A stretch of DNA of 64,000 bases from Pectobacterium punjabense (lineage in GTDB: Bacteria; Pseudomonadota; Gammaproteobacteria; Enterobacterales; Enterobacteriaceae), in assembly GCF_012427845.1 (NCBI RefSeq), contig NZ_CP038498.1:868001-932000 (forward strand), given 5' to 3'. Below the pieces are notes generated by a model. That model had not been told where the DNA came from. It did no database searches and saw nothing but the letters and a program-made list of their open reading frames with translations. A program made the translations under genes and the position numbers. This document shows positions 18,007-26,787 of this stretch, piece by piece (positions within the stretch are counted from its first letter, which is position 1; the number at the start of each line of letters is the position of its first letter).

Positions 18007-19287
18007 ATGAAACTTGAATCCCTTGCGCTCCATCATGGTTATGAGTCTGAAGCGACAACGAAGTCCGCTGCTGTGCCGATTTATCAAACGACCTCTTACA
18101 CCTTTGACGACACGCAGCACGGTGCCGATCTGTTTGATCTAAAGGTGGCAGGCAATATCTATAGCCGCATCATGAACCCGACGAACGCGGTGCTGGAGCA
18201 GCGCTTGGCGGCGATCGAAGGGGGAATTGGTGCGCTGGTGCTTTCATCCGGCATGGCGGCAATTACCTATTCGCTTCAGGCTCTCACGCAGGTTGGTGAC
18301 AATATCGTCAGCACCAGCCAGCTGTATGGCGGCACCTATAACCTGTTTGCTCACACATTGCCGCGTCAGGGGGTTGAAGTACGGATGGCCTCTTTCGATG
18401 ACTTTACAACGTTAGAATCGCTGATTGATGAGCGCACTCGCGCTGTTTTTTGCGAATCTATCGGGAATCCTGCGGGAAATATTGTAGACATTGCCAAAAT
18501 TGCGGAGATTGCGCACCGCCACGGCGTCCCGGTGATTGTCGATAACACAGTGGCGACTCCTGTGCTGTGCCGGCCTTTTGAGCACGGTGCAGATATCGTT
18601 GTCCACTCGCTGACCAAATATATTGGCGGTCATGGCACCACGATCGGCGGTGCGATTATCGATTCTGGCAAGTTTGACTGGGTCGCGAATAAAGCGCGTT
18701 TCCCGTTATTAAATGAACCCGATCCTTCTTACCACGGAGTGGTGTACACCGATGCTTTCGGTCCGGCAGCCTATATTGGGCGTTGCCGCGTGGTGCCTTT
18801 GCGCAACACGGGGGCGGCGCTTTCTCCTCACAGCACGTTTCTGTTGTTGCAGGGATTGGAAACCCTCAGCCTGCGCATCGAACGCCATTGCAGCAATGCG
18901 GAGGCGCTGGCTGGCTATCTGAATCAGCATCCGCTGGTGACGTGGGTGAACTATGGCGCGTTGCCGGATAGCCCATACAAAGCGAACTGCGACAAAATTA
19001 CCTCAGGTAAGGCATCTGGGATTATCAGCTTTGGTATTAAAGGCGGGAAAGCGTCGGGTGGTCATTTTATTGATGCACTGAAGATGATCTTACGACTGGT
19101 TAATATTGGTGATGCCAAATCGCTTGCGTGTCATCCTGCAAGTACGACACATCGGCAACTGAATGCGGAAGAGCTGGCGAAAGCGGGAGTGAGTGAAGAT
19201 TTGGTTAGAATTTCAGTGGGTATCGAGCACATTGACGACATCATCGCTGATGTGGCGCAGGCGCTGGAAGCCTCGCAGAAAAATTAA
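18007..19287 (+). CDS. metY: O-acetylhomoserine aminocarboxypropyltransferase (O-acetylhomoserine sulfhydrylase)
   Basis: A 426-residue PLP enzyme of the Cys/Met metabolism family with the MetY-specific insertion. Motifs: SAAVPIYQTTSYTFDDTQH, NIYSRIMNPTNAVLEQRLAA, LSSGMAAI, DNTVATPVLCRPFEHGADIV, and the PLP lysine in HSLTKYIGGHG (about residue 205). It makes homocysteine from O-acetylhomoserine and sulfide, a direct-sulfhydrylation route that E. coli lacks. It stands alone and ends before a long hairpin shared with the convergent L,D-transpeptidase gene. Confidence 0.93.
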   Translation: MKLESLALHHGYESEATTKSAAVPIYQTTSYTFDDTQHGADLFDLKVAGNIYSRIMNPTNAVLEQRLAAIEGGIGALVLSSGMAAITYSLQALTQVGDNIVSTSQLYGGTYNLFAHTLPRQGVEVRMASFDDFTTLESLIDERTRAVFCESIGNPAGNIVDIAKIAEIAHRHGVPVIVDNTVATPVLCRPFEHGADIVVHSLTKYIGGHGTTIGGAIIDSGKFDWVANKARFPLLNEPDPSYHGVVYTDAFGPAAYIGRCRVVPLRNTGAALSPHSTFLLLQGLETLSLRIERHCSNAEALAGYLNQHPLVTWVNYGALPDSPYKANCDKITSGKASGIISFGIKGGKASGGHFIDALKMILRLVNIGDAKSLACHPASTTHRQLNAEELAKAGVSEDLVRISVGIEHIDDIIADVAQALEASQKN

Positions 19288-19305
19288 ACCGTCTGGCGTT
19301 TGAGA

Positions 19306-19341
19306 AACGCGTTGGAAACCTGAGTCGGTTTCCAACGCGTT
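19306..19341. terminator. Long hairpin between convergent metY and L,D-transpeptidase genes
   Basis: AACGCGTTGGAAACC-TGAGTC-GGTTTCCAACGCGTT is a perfect 15-bp stem with a 6-base loop between the two stop codons. Neither side has a long T run, so it may act as a weak bidirectional terminator or as an RNA 3'-end protector. Confidence 0.65.
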
Positions 19342-19348
19342 ATGACGA

Positions 19349-20425
19349 TTACGAACGGCTGGCGTTGGCCTCTGCCGTCGTCGCTTGTGACTCAACTGGC
19401 GCGGTATTTTGGTCCGCATTAAGGCTATCTTGCGGCTGTGCTTCTGGAGTGATTGGCGCAGCAACAGATTCAACCGGAATGGCAGGCGTGGCTTGTTCGA
19501 TCAGACCATTGATTTTGGTCGGCATACCAGAACGTCTCTGAATTGCCTGATCCACTTCACTGGTGTTCACGCTGGCATCAGCCAGAACTTTGCTCACTTT
19601 TGGCGTCATGCTGATCGGTGCTGGAGAATCAGAATGGAATTCTTCTACCGTACGGGACAGCGGATTGTGAACTTCGACATAACGTGAACCATCTGGCTCA
19701 ACGGTGGCTTTCACTGGTTCATTGATGAACTGAACACGTGTACCGACCGGAACAGTGTTGAATAGATATTTAATATCATCAGCACGCAGACGCACACAGC
19801 CGTGGCTTACGCGTAAGCCAATACCGAAATTGGCGTTGGTGCCGTGGATGGCGTACAGGTTACCGATGTACAGTGCATACAGTCCCATTGGGTTATCTGG
19901 GCCTGCTGGGAATACTTTTTGCAGCGTTTCACCGCGTGCCGCATATTCTGCGTGCATTTTGGCGGTTGGCGTCCAGGTTGGACCTGCTTTCTTGCGCTGA
20001 ACGGAGGTTGTCCAGTTAATCGGCGTATCTTTACCCAATTCGCCAATACCGATAGGCAGTACGACCACGGTCTTGGAGCCTTTCGGGTAGTAATACAGAC
20101 GCATTTCTGCGCTGTTGATGACAATGCCTTCACGCGGTGCATCTGGCAGAATTAACTGATGAGGGATCACCATTTTACTGCCGGGAACGGGCAGGTAGAC
20201 GTCCGCATCTGGGTTGGCTTCCATCATGTTGCTTAGTCCCATTTGGAACTGTGCGGCAAAATGCTCCAACGGCTGCGTGCTATCTTCCGGTATGGTGATT
20301 TCGATATTCTCGCCTACCAGTCGGCTATTAGCCGCGGGCAGGGGATAAACAACGGCAAAAGCGGCCTGGCTGAATGCGGCAGCTGCAAAAACTAAAGTAA
20401 AGATCGCGCGAATACTCATTTTCAT
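19349..20425 (-). CDS. L,D-transpeptidase (ErfK/YbiS/YnhG family)
   Basis: A 358-residue periplasmic protein. Signal peptide [24 protein letters not shown] is followed by a LysM-like segment ([22 protein letters not shown]), then the YkuD catalytic domain ([21 protein letters not shown]) with [20 protein letters not shown], where the SHGCVR cysteine is the nucleophile. The C-terminus is a low-complexity Ala/Gln/Thr-rich tail ([11 protein letters not shown]...) about 80 residues long. Such enzymes attach Braun lipoprotein to peptidoglycan or form 3-3 cross-links; which one this does is not clear. The added tail is longer than in the E. coli relatives. Confidence 0.9.
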   Translation of the reverse strand: MKMSIRAIFTLVFAAAAFSQAAFAVVYPLPAANSRLVGENIEITIPEDSTQPLEHFAAQFQMGLSNMMEANPDADVYLPVPGSKMVIPHQLILPDAPREGIVINSAEMRLYYYPKGSKTVVVLPIGIGELGKDTPINWTTSVQRKKAGPTWTPTAKMHAEYAARGETLQKVFPAGPDNPMGLYALYIGNLYAIHGTNANFGIGLRVSHGCVRLRADDIKYLFNTVPVGTRVQFINEPVKATVEPDGSRYVEVHNPLSRTVEEFHSDSPAPISMTPKVSKVLADASVNTSEVDQAIQRRSGMPTKINGLIEQATPAIPVESVAAPITPEAQPQDSLNADQNTAPVESQATTAEANASRS

Positions 20426-20600
20426 TTCTTTATTTGAGTGATAAATGCGCCTCCGAATAGGGAGGCCGGGCTGCTTGGGTCGATAAAGACCGGATGCGCA
20501 TTATATGTGCAGAATGGTCTTCTAGGGAAACAACATGTGCAACTAATCACACTTTTTGATGCGCCAATGAGATAGCTGGCTTATCCAGTCTATCGCTGAC

Positions 20601-21398
20601 TCAGTTTTCCCCTTCCAGCATGGGTTTTTGAAAGCGTCGATTAGCGAGTACCGGAAGAACCTGACGGGCGTGCGCCAGCCGTTCTGACTGAATATCGGCA
20701 TAGACGAGCGCGGGTGTTTCCGGTGCCTGAACCACGACAACGCCTAAAGGATCGACGACCATACTGTTGCCGATATTTTTGACGCCGCATTCGCCAACGG
20801 CGACGAGATAGGTCGTGTTTTCCAGTGCTCTTGCACGTACCAGTAGCTCCCAATGCGCTTCTTTTAGCGGCCCCTTAATCCAGGCAGAAGGGAGAACAAG
20901 TACATCTGCGCCGTCCAGTACCAGGCGACGTGCAAGCTCAGGGAAGCGAATGTCATAGCAGGTCATCAGCCCGACGTTTAACCCAGCGATGGTTAATAAC
21001 GGCGGGATGGCTTCGCCTGCCAGAACGTTTTCCGACTCTTGTACGGAAAATGCATCGTACAGATGCAGCTTTCGATATTGAGCAATAATCTCACCGTTAC
21101 GCAGCGCCAGCAGCGTGTTCCAGACTTTTCCTTCGCCATTTGGGATATGCACGCACAGCATGGTTGTCATGTCACTGCCTTTGCTGGCCTCCAGCAGATG
21201 CGACACAAACGGGCCATCGAGCGGTTGAGCGGCGGTGAGCACCATATTCGGGTTAGTGATATCGCGAGCCAGCACACCTTCAGGCAGCACCAGCAGATCG
21301 GCACTGTTTTGCTGTGCTGCTGACATAAATTCAGCAATGGTCGTGGCGTTTTGTTGCCACTCACGGTCAACGGCGAATTGTCCCAGCGCGACTTTCAT
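20601..21398 (-). CDS. ybeM: Nitrilase-family deaminated-glutathione amidase YbeM
   Basis: A 265-residue carbon-nitrogen hydrolase collinear with E. coli YbeM. The catalytic triad is visible as E in LLVLPEGVLARD (about residue 40), K in QYRKLHLYDAF (about 110) and C in GLMTCYDIRFPELARR (about 145). YbeM relatives (Nit1) hydrolyse deaminated glutathione, a repair reaction. It is followed on the same strand, after the intergenic gap, by the L,D-transpeptidase gene; cybB lies 21 bases upstream on the same strand. Confidence 0.92.
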   Translation of the reverse strand: MKVALGQFAVDREWQQNATTIAEFMSAAQQNSADLLVLPEGVLARDITNPNMVLTAAQPLDGPFVSHLLEASKGSDMTTMLCVHIPNGEGKVWNTLLALRNGEIIAQYRKLHLYDAFSVQESENVLAGEAIPPLLTIAGLNVGLMTCYDIRFPELARRLVLDGADVLVLPSAWIKGPLKEAHWELLVRARALENTTYLVAVGECGVKNIGNSMVVDPLGVVVVQAPETPALVYADIQSERLAHARQVLPVLANRRFQKPMLEGEN

Positions 21399-21419
21399 TC
21401 TTGCTCCTTCGTTGCCTGA

Positions 21420-21956
21420 TTAATCACGCTTGGCTGGCATCATGCGCAGCAGCGTGTTGTCTTTCATAATATAGTGGTGGAACAGGGCGGCTGCGGTATG
21501 CAGTGCAATGAGCCAGTATCCTAGCGGTGCCAGCGTTTCATGCCAGCCAATCAGCGTTTCGGCCAGTTCGAAATTCGGCGTGCTTGATGTTGGCATACCG
21601 ATACCAAAAAGCATCCAGTCCCGGCCGTTGTAGTAACGCGAGGCTACGCCCAGTATCGGCAGCGTGATAAACAGTAGATAAATGATAGCGTGGGTGAGTG
21701 AACCCAGCGCACTCTGCAAACGGGACGGTGGTGGTGTAATCGCGGGTGAAGTGTGTCGATGGCGTAAGAACAGACGAGCCAGCATAAGAACCAGTATGGC
21801 TACGCCACAGCTAAAATGCGTCACGATCATCACGGTGCGCAGCAGTGAACCCCGTTCAGCAAATCCGCGTAATTCTATTGTGGCATAGGTAACAACGAGC
21901 AATATAAAAACCAGCCAGTGCAGTGCAATCTGCGATGGTGCGAACTTTCCTTTCAT
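21420..21956 (-). CDS. cybB: Cytochrome b561 CybB
   Basis: A 178-residue membrane protein with four helices and the conserved haem-ligand histidines (SQIALHWLVF; VTHFSCGVAI; IGWHETLAPLGYWLIALHTAAALFHHY). The C-terminus KDNTLLRMMPAKRD matches E. coli CybB nearly exactly. It is an inner membrane di-haem b protein that oxidises quinol, with superoxide suggested as acceptor. It probably shares a transcript with ybeM, 21 bases downstream. Confidence 0.93.
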   Translation of the reverse strand: MKGKFAPSQIALHWLVFILLVVTYATIELRGFAERGSLLRTVMIVTHFSCGVAILVLMLARLFLRHRHTSPAITPPPSRLQSALGSLTHAIIYLLFITLPILGVASRYYNGRDWMLFGIGMPTSSTPNFELAETLIGWHETLAPLGYWLIALHTAAALFHHYIMKDNTLLRMMPAKRD

Positions 21957-22132
21957 GTTTCATCCTCTGCAACGTTGAGATCGATTTAACACCGTAACGA
22001 GCGAATAATCCCATAAAGTATAAGGTAACGCGCCTCTTGTCAGCCCTTCTTTACCCAGCCTGACAAACTGGGTTATCAGCGGCGGATGCTTAGTTCTTCC
22101 TCCCGTTTGGATAGGAAAATATGGATATAAAA

Positions 22133-22152
22133 AAACCGGCCGAAGCCGGTTT
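22133..22152 (-). terminator. Intrinsic terminator of nifJ
   Basis: AAACCGGC-CGAA-GCCGGTTT has an 8-bp stem. Read on the minus strand it follows the nifJ stop by a few bases and ends in TTTTTTTATA, a proper terminator tail. The same hairpin sequence recurs at 35183-35202. Confidence 0.85.
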
Positions 22153-22163
22153 GGGGGGAAAAG

Positions 22164-25100
22164 TTATTCCTGTGGGCTTTTCTCTGCCTTGCCTGCCATC
22201 ATGGTCAGGAAGTCAAAGCGGCGGCGCAGATCCAGCTCTGCTTCTTCATAGAGCTGTGCGGTTTCTTCCGGTATCATGCTATTCAGGCGGCGGAAGCGTT
22301 GCTCTTTCAGCAGCGTTTCACTCAGGCTGCTTGATGGCGGACGAGAATCCGTCACCAACGCCGCTTTCCCTTCTTCGGCACGACGTGGATCGAAGCGATA
22401 GAGTGGCCAGAAGCCGGTTGCCGTCAACTGACGCATCTGATCGTGGCTGAATGCCAGATCGTAACCGTGTTCTTCACACGGGCTGTAGGCGATAATGAGT
22501 GACGGACCCGGCCAGGCTTCCGCTTCCTGAATCGCTTTCACCGTTTGATTCAGCTGTGCACCCAGCGAGATCTGTGCAACATACACGTGGCCGTACATCA
22601 TGACGTTGATGCCCAGATCTTTACGCGCTTTGCGTTTCCCTTTCTCACCAAATTTAGTCACGGCGCCTAGCGGTGTCGCTTTGGACTGCTGGCCGCCAGT
22701 ATTGGAGTAACACTGCGTATCCAGCACCAGTACGTTGACGTTTTCGCTCAGGCTCATAACGTGATCCAATCCGCCATAGCCGATGTCATACGCCCAGCCG
22801 TCACCACCGATGAGCCAGATGGATTTATCGACAAAGTGGTCGGCTTCGTTCGCCAGCACCTTGGCGTCGGTATCATTGACGGCTTTTAGCAATTCACGTA
22901 GTTGCTCAATCTGCTGACGGCGCAAATCAGGCGCGATGGACGCTTCCTGCAAGGCACTGACCAGATCTTGCGGCAGCTGTGGTGCCAGTTTATTGAGCAA
23001 GCGTACGGCGCGCTGACGGTGTTGATCGACGCTCAGACGGAAGCCCAGACCGAATTCGGCGTTATCCTCGAACAGCGAGTTAGCCCAGGCTGGGCCGCGA
23101 CCGTTGGCATCGGTGGTCCACGGCGTAGTAGGCAGGTTACCGCCATAAATAGACGAGCAGCCCGTCGCATTCGCTACCAGCAGACGATCGCCATAGAGCT
23201 GGGTTAACAGCTTGATGTACGGCGTTTCGCCACAGCCGGAACAGGCACCGGAATACTCGAACAGCGGTGAAATCAGCTGAGAAGTACGGATATCAATACG
23301 TTCCAACGTGGATTTGTCGATTTCCGGCAGTTGCAGGAAGAAATCGAAGTTCTCTTTTTCCGCCGCCAGATTATCCAGACGGGATTCCATATTGATGGCT
23401 TTGATTTCTGGGTTCTGACGGTCTTTGGCCGGACAGACTTCAACACATAAATTACAGCCAGTGCAGTCTTCTGGAGCGACCTGCAACACGTATTTCTGGC
23501 CGCGCATGTCGCGTGCTTTTACATCCAATGATTGCAGCGAAGCAGGCGCATTCTCCATTGCATCGGGCTGGACAACTTTAGCGCGGATGGCCGAATGTGG
23601 GCAGGCGGCGACACAGTGGTTACACTGCGTACAGAGCTGCGGTTGCCACAGCGGAATTTCTTCCGCGATATTGCGTTTTTCCCACTTGGTGGTGCCAGTC
23701 GGCCAGGTGCCATCGGGTGGCAGCGCAGAAACGGGCAGCGTATCACCCAGCCCAGCCAGCATGGCCGCTGTGACGGTCTTGACGAAATCGGGTGCGGCGT
23801 CAGAAACCACCGGTGGGCGTTGCGGGCTGTCTGGATTGACGGCTTCTCGTGGGACTTCCGCTAGTGCTTCCAGCGTGGCGCTCAGCGCCTGCCAGTTACG
23901 CTCAACCAACTCTTGACCTTTACTGCCGTAGCTCTTGGCGATGGCGGTACGGAGTTTTTCTACCGCTACATCTGCTGGCAGAATCTGCGACAAGTGAAAG
24001 AACGCCATCTGCATCACGGTGTTAATACGTGCGCCCAGATGGCACTCTCGGGCAATTTTGGCCGCGTTGATACTGTACACACGAGCATTACGCTGATTAA
24101 GCCCAGCTTGCACTTCCTGTGGCAATCGGTGCCACAGGTCATCGCTGCTATACGGCGAGTTAATCAGGAAAACGCCGCCGGGCTTTAGTCGTTCGACCAT
24201 GCTGTACTTGTCGATAAACTGCCACTGATGGCAGGCGACAAAATCAGCCTGATCGATCAGATAAGCTGAGTTTATCGGATGCGGACCAACACGCATGTGG
24301 GAAACCGTCAGACTACCGGCTTTCTTCGAGTCATAGACAAAGTAGCCCTGTACAAACATCGGCGTGGTTTCACCGACGATTTTGATGGCGTTCTTGGTCG
24401 CAGAAACGGTGCCGTCACTACCCAAACCGTAGAACAAGGCTTCGAGTGAGGCGCTGCTTGGAAAGTGCTGTTCCGGCAGCGGCAGAGACAGATTGGTGAC
24501 ATCGTCATAAATCCCGACGGTGAAACGGGGGCGTGGGTTAGCAAGCGCTAACTCATTAAAGATGGCCTGTATGCACTGCGGGGTAAATTCTTTGGAAGAC
24601 AGTCCGTAACGACCGCCAATCACACGTGGCATAAGTGAACGCTCACCTGCGGAGAACGCCTCTGCCAGCGTGGTCATCACATCGAGATACAGGGGTTCTG
24701 CCAGTGCACCCGGCTCTTTAGTTCGATCCAGTACCGCAATACTCTTTGCCGTCTGTGGAATGACGGCCAGCAGATGTTTGGCGGAGAACGGACGGTACAG
24801 GCGAATTTTCACTACGCCAACTTTCTCGCCGTGCGTCAACAGGGTATCAACCACTTCTTCGCAGGTGCCGACGCCAGAACCCATTAGAATGACGACTCTT
24901 GTCGCTTCTGGGTGGCCATAGTATTCAAACGGCTGGTACTGGCGTCCTGTGGCAGCGGCGAAATCATTCATCGCCTGTTCGATGTGCTCATAAGCGGCGT
25001 CATACCACTGATTGGTGGCTTCACGCGCCTGGAAGAAAGTATCTGGGTTAGATGCCGTACCACGAATCACCGGACGTTCTGGTGTGAGTGCTCGCTCACG

Positions 25101-25697
25101 GTGTGCATCAATAGCCTGCTGTGGTAGAAGTTGGTGGATAACCTCATCACTCAGCGGCTCAATTTTATTGATTTCGTGTGAGGTACGGAAACCGTCGAAG
25201 AAATGGATAAACGGTAGGCGGCTGTTCAAACTGGCAATCTGTGAAATCAACGCGAAGTCCTGCGCTTCCTGCACATTGCTGGCGCACAGCATGGCACAGC
25301 CTGTCTGACGTACCGCCATGACGTCCGAATGATCGCAAAAGATGGAAAGTGCATGCGTAGCAACTGTACGGGCAGCGACGTGCAATACGAACGGTGTTAA
25401 CTCACCAGCCAGCTTATATAGCGTGGGGATCATCAGCAGCAAACCCTGCGATGAGGTAAACGTGGTGGCGAGTGTACCTGTCTGCAATGCGCCGTGGACG
25501 GTAGCGATCGCGCCGCCTTCCGATTGCATTTCAACAACGTGTGGCGTGTCTCCCCATATGTTCAGCCCACCGTCGCTCGACCAGGCAGCCGCGTGTTCAG
25601 CCATGCTGGAACTGGGAGTGATGGGGTAGATGGCGATGACTTCATTGCTTCGCCACGCCACAGAGGCGACTGCGTTATTACCGTCGGTGGTGATCAT
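22164..25697 (-). CDS. nifJ: Pyruvate:ferredoxin/flavodoxin oxidoreductase
   Basis: A 1177-residue single-chain enzyme with the full domain set: N-terminal thiamine-binding domain (TDGNNAVASVAWRSNEVIAIYPITPSS), gamma domain, central 2x[4Fe-4S] ferredoxin domain with CTQCNHCVAACPHSA and CTGCNLCVEVCPAKD, and the C-terminal ThDP domain with CSGCGETPYIKLLTQLYGDR and GGDGWAYDIGYGGLDH. It decarboxylates pyruvate oxidatively to acetyl-CoA and CO2, reducing flavodoxin or ferredoxin. The E. coli counterpart is YdbK. It is monocistronic with its own terminator. Confidence 0.96.
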   Translation of the reverse strand: MITTDGNNAVASVAWRSNEVIAIYPITPSSSMAEHAAAWSSDGGLNIWGDTPHVVEMQSEGGAIATVHGALQTGTLATTFTSSQGLLLMIPTLYKLAGELTPFVLHVAARTVATHALSIFCDHSDVMAVRQTGCAMLCASNVQEAQDFALISQIASLNSRLPFIHFFDGFRTSHEINKIEPLSDEVIHQLLPQQAIDAHRERALTPERPVIRGTASNPDTFFQAREATNQWYDAAYEHIEQAMNDFAAATGRQYQPFEYYGHPEATRVVILMGSGVGTCEEVVDTLLTHGEKVGVVKIRLYRPFSAKHLLAVIPQTAKSIAVLDRTKEPGALAEPLYLDVMTTLAEAFSAGERSLMPRVIGGRYGLSSKEFTPQCIQAIFNELALANPRPRFTVGIYDDVTNLSLPLPEQHFPSSASLEALFYGLGSDGTVSATKNAIKIVGETTPMFVQGYFVYDSKKAGSLTVSHMRVGPHPINSAYLIDQADFVACHQWQFIDKYSMVERLKPGGVFLINSPYSSDDLWHRLPQEVQAGLNQRNARVYSINAAKIARECHLGARINTVMQMAFFHLSQILPADVAVEKLRTAIAKSYGSKGQELVERNWQALSATLEALAEVPREAVNPDSPQRPPVVSDAAPDFVKTVTAAMLAGLGDTLPVSALPPDGTWPTGTTKWEKRNIAEEIPLWQPQLCTQCNHCVAACPHSAIRAKVVQPDAMENAPASLQSLDVKARDMRGQKYVLQVAPEDCTGCNLCVEVCPAKDRQNPEIKAINMESRLDNLAAEKENFDFFLQLPEIDKSTLERIDIRTSQLISPLFEYSGACSGCGETPYIKLLTQLYGDRLLVANATGCSSIYGGNLPTTPWTTDANGRGPAWANSLFEDNAEFGLGFRLSVDQHRQRAVRLLNKLAPQLPQDLVSALQEASIAPDLRRQQIEQLRELLKAVNDTDAKVLANEADHFVDKSIWLIGGDGWAYDIGYGGLDHVMSLSENVNVLVLDTQCYSNTGGQQSKATPLGAVTKFGEKGKRKARKDLGINVMMYGHVYVAQISLGAQLNQTVKAIQEAEAWPGPSLIIAYSPCEEHGYDLAFSHDQMRQLTATGFWPLYRFDPRRAEEGKAALVTDSRPPSSSLSETLLKEQRFRRLNSMIPEETAQLYEEAELDLRRRFDFLTMMAGKAEKSPQE

Positions 25698-26281
25698 GAC
25701 TTATAGCCTTCTTGCTCACGAAGCCCTTTATTTTACATGGTCTTTTCGGGCGATGAAAATGGCAGGGCATAAACGAAAATACGATTTTTATCGGAGGATT
25801 ATCGCATTTCAGGAAAAAAGAGGGGGGAGCGATGTATGCGGAGTTGTATCAATATGTGTTTTATCTCCGTCATACTTCAAGCTGCATGTGCGTTGGCTTT
25901 GTTACTCGGCCAACTTATGGCCTCGCCCTAAAGGGCCGCCGCAAGCGGCGTTCAAATCAGCTAGACGCTGATTTGTCGCTCACCCCAGTCACTTACTGGT
26001 GTAAGCTCCTGGGGACTCGCTGCGTCGCCGCCTACCTGCAACTCGAATTATTTAGGAGATACTCCGTCATACTTCAAGCGATCTTTCTGTACGTTGCTTT
26101 CGTGATGAGGAAGAGCCGCGTTTCCGAAAGATGGGCGTTATTATACGCCTCAAAGCAGGTTGGTGTCTTTTTGTACCTATTCAAGAGTACTGATGCATGA
26201 TTTTGTTTGCTCATTGCCGCCATGACAGGTAGCGTGCTGGTATTAAAAATAACATCTGTAATGAATGTATGAAGGAACCGA
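25698..26281. other. Intergenic region holding an ERIC element
   Basis: About 580 bases between nifJ and a small unknown gene. The middle is an enlarged ERIC element (25871-26055, separate entry). After it, at about 26067-26077, a second short fragment repeats the ERIC end (TCATACTTCAAG), so a partial copy may be present. No coding frame here is convincing. Confidence 0.6.
25871..26055. repeat. ERIC element with an internal insertion of about 70 bp
   Basis: The ends CATACTTCAAGCTGCATGT and TGCAACTCGAATTATTTAGG, and the core CCCCAGTCACTTACTGGTGTAAGCTCCTGGGGA, are those of ERIC (the ERIC-PCR primer core, read in reverse). Compared with the copy at 53406-53526, about 70 extra bases lie after GTTACTC (roughly 25908-25978), themselves with inverted repeats (GGGCCGCCGCAAGCGGCG; AATCAGC...GCTGATT). 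ERICs with internal insertions are known in Yersinia and relatives. Confidence 0.85.
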
Positions 26282-26710
26282 ATGATGGCGAATGATGAAA
26301 TAAAAAATAAATTGGTTTCCGTACTGGCTTCACAACAGGCGCAGGGAAAAACGCCAGAACAGGCCGTCGAGCACATCCTTCAGGCATTGGGCGGACGAGC
26401 GGGTGATGTGTCCCGCATTTCAGTTTTGACGTCAACACTCATTGCCGATGTGCTTTATACCGTGTATCAAGATGCGATAACACACCAGCAGATTGCGGTG
26501 ATTTTACGCAAACTAGGTTACGCTGCCCGCGACATCGCCGTTGCATCACACGCCATCTACCCTCAGTTGACGGTTCAGGAAATCGGCCAGCTTTTGCAGC
26601 GCTCTGATATTTATCCGACGATCGATCGGGCTGCGCTACTTGATGCGCTGACCTATGCAAACTTTTCCAAGGCGGAAGGCGAGCAGGCTGCTGATGCTCT
26701 CGGTATTTAA
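26282..26710 (+). CDS. Conserved hypothetical soluble protein
   Basis: A 142-residue, predicted all-helical protein starting ATGATGGCG after GAAGGAACCGA (start at 26282 or 26285). It shows repeated helix-loop-helix-like stretches (TPEQAVEHILQALGG; ILRKLGYAARDIAVASHAIYPQLTVQEIGQLLQRS; AALLDALTYANFSKAEGEQAADALGI). No signal peptide, membrane segment or catalytic motif is visible, and no family is recognised. It sits alone after the ERIC element, convergent with the GH43 gene. Confidence 0.65.
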   Translation: MMANDEIKNKLVSVLASQQAQGKTPEQAVEHILQALGGRAGDVSRISVLTSTLIADVLYTVYQDAITHQQIAVILRKLGYAARDIAVASHAIYPQLTVQEIGQLLQRSDIYPTIDRAALLDALTYANFSKAEGEQAADALGI

Positions 26711-26787
26711 TACTAAACAATGCGATACCAGCGCTGCACCGAAGCGCAAGCAGCCAAACTCGTGACTTCTCTATAGCCGCTATTGGG

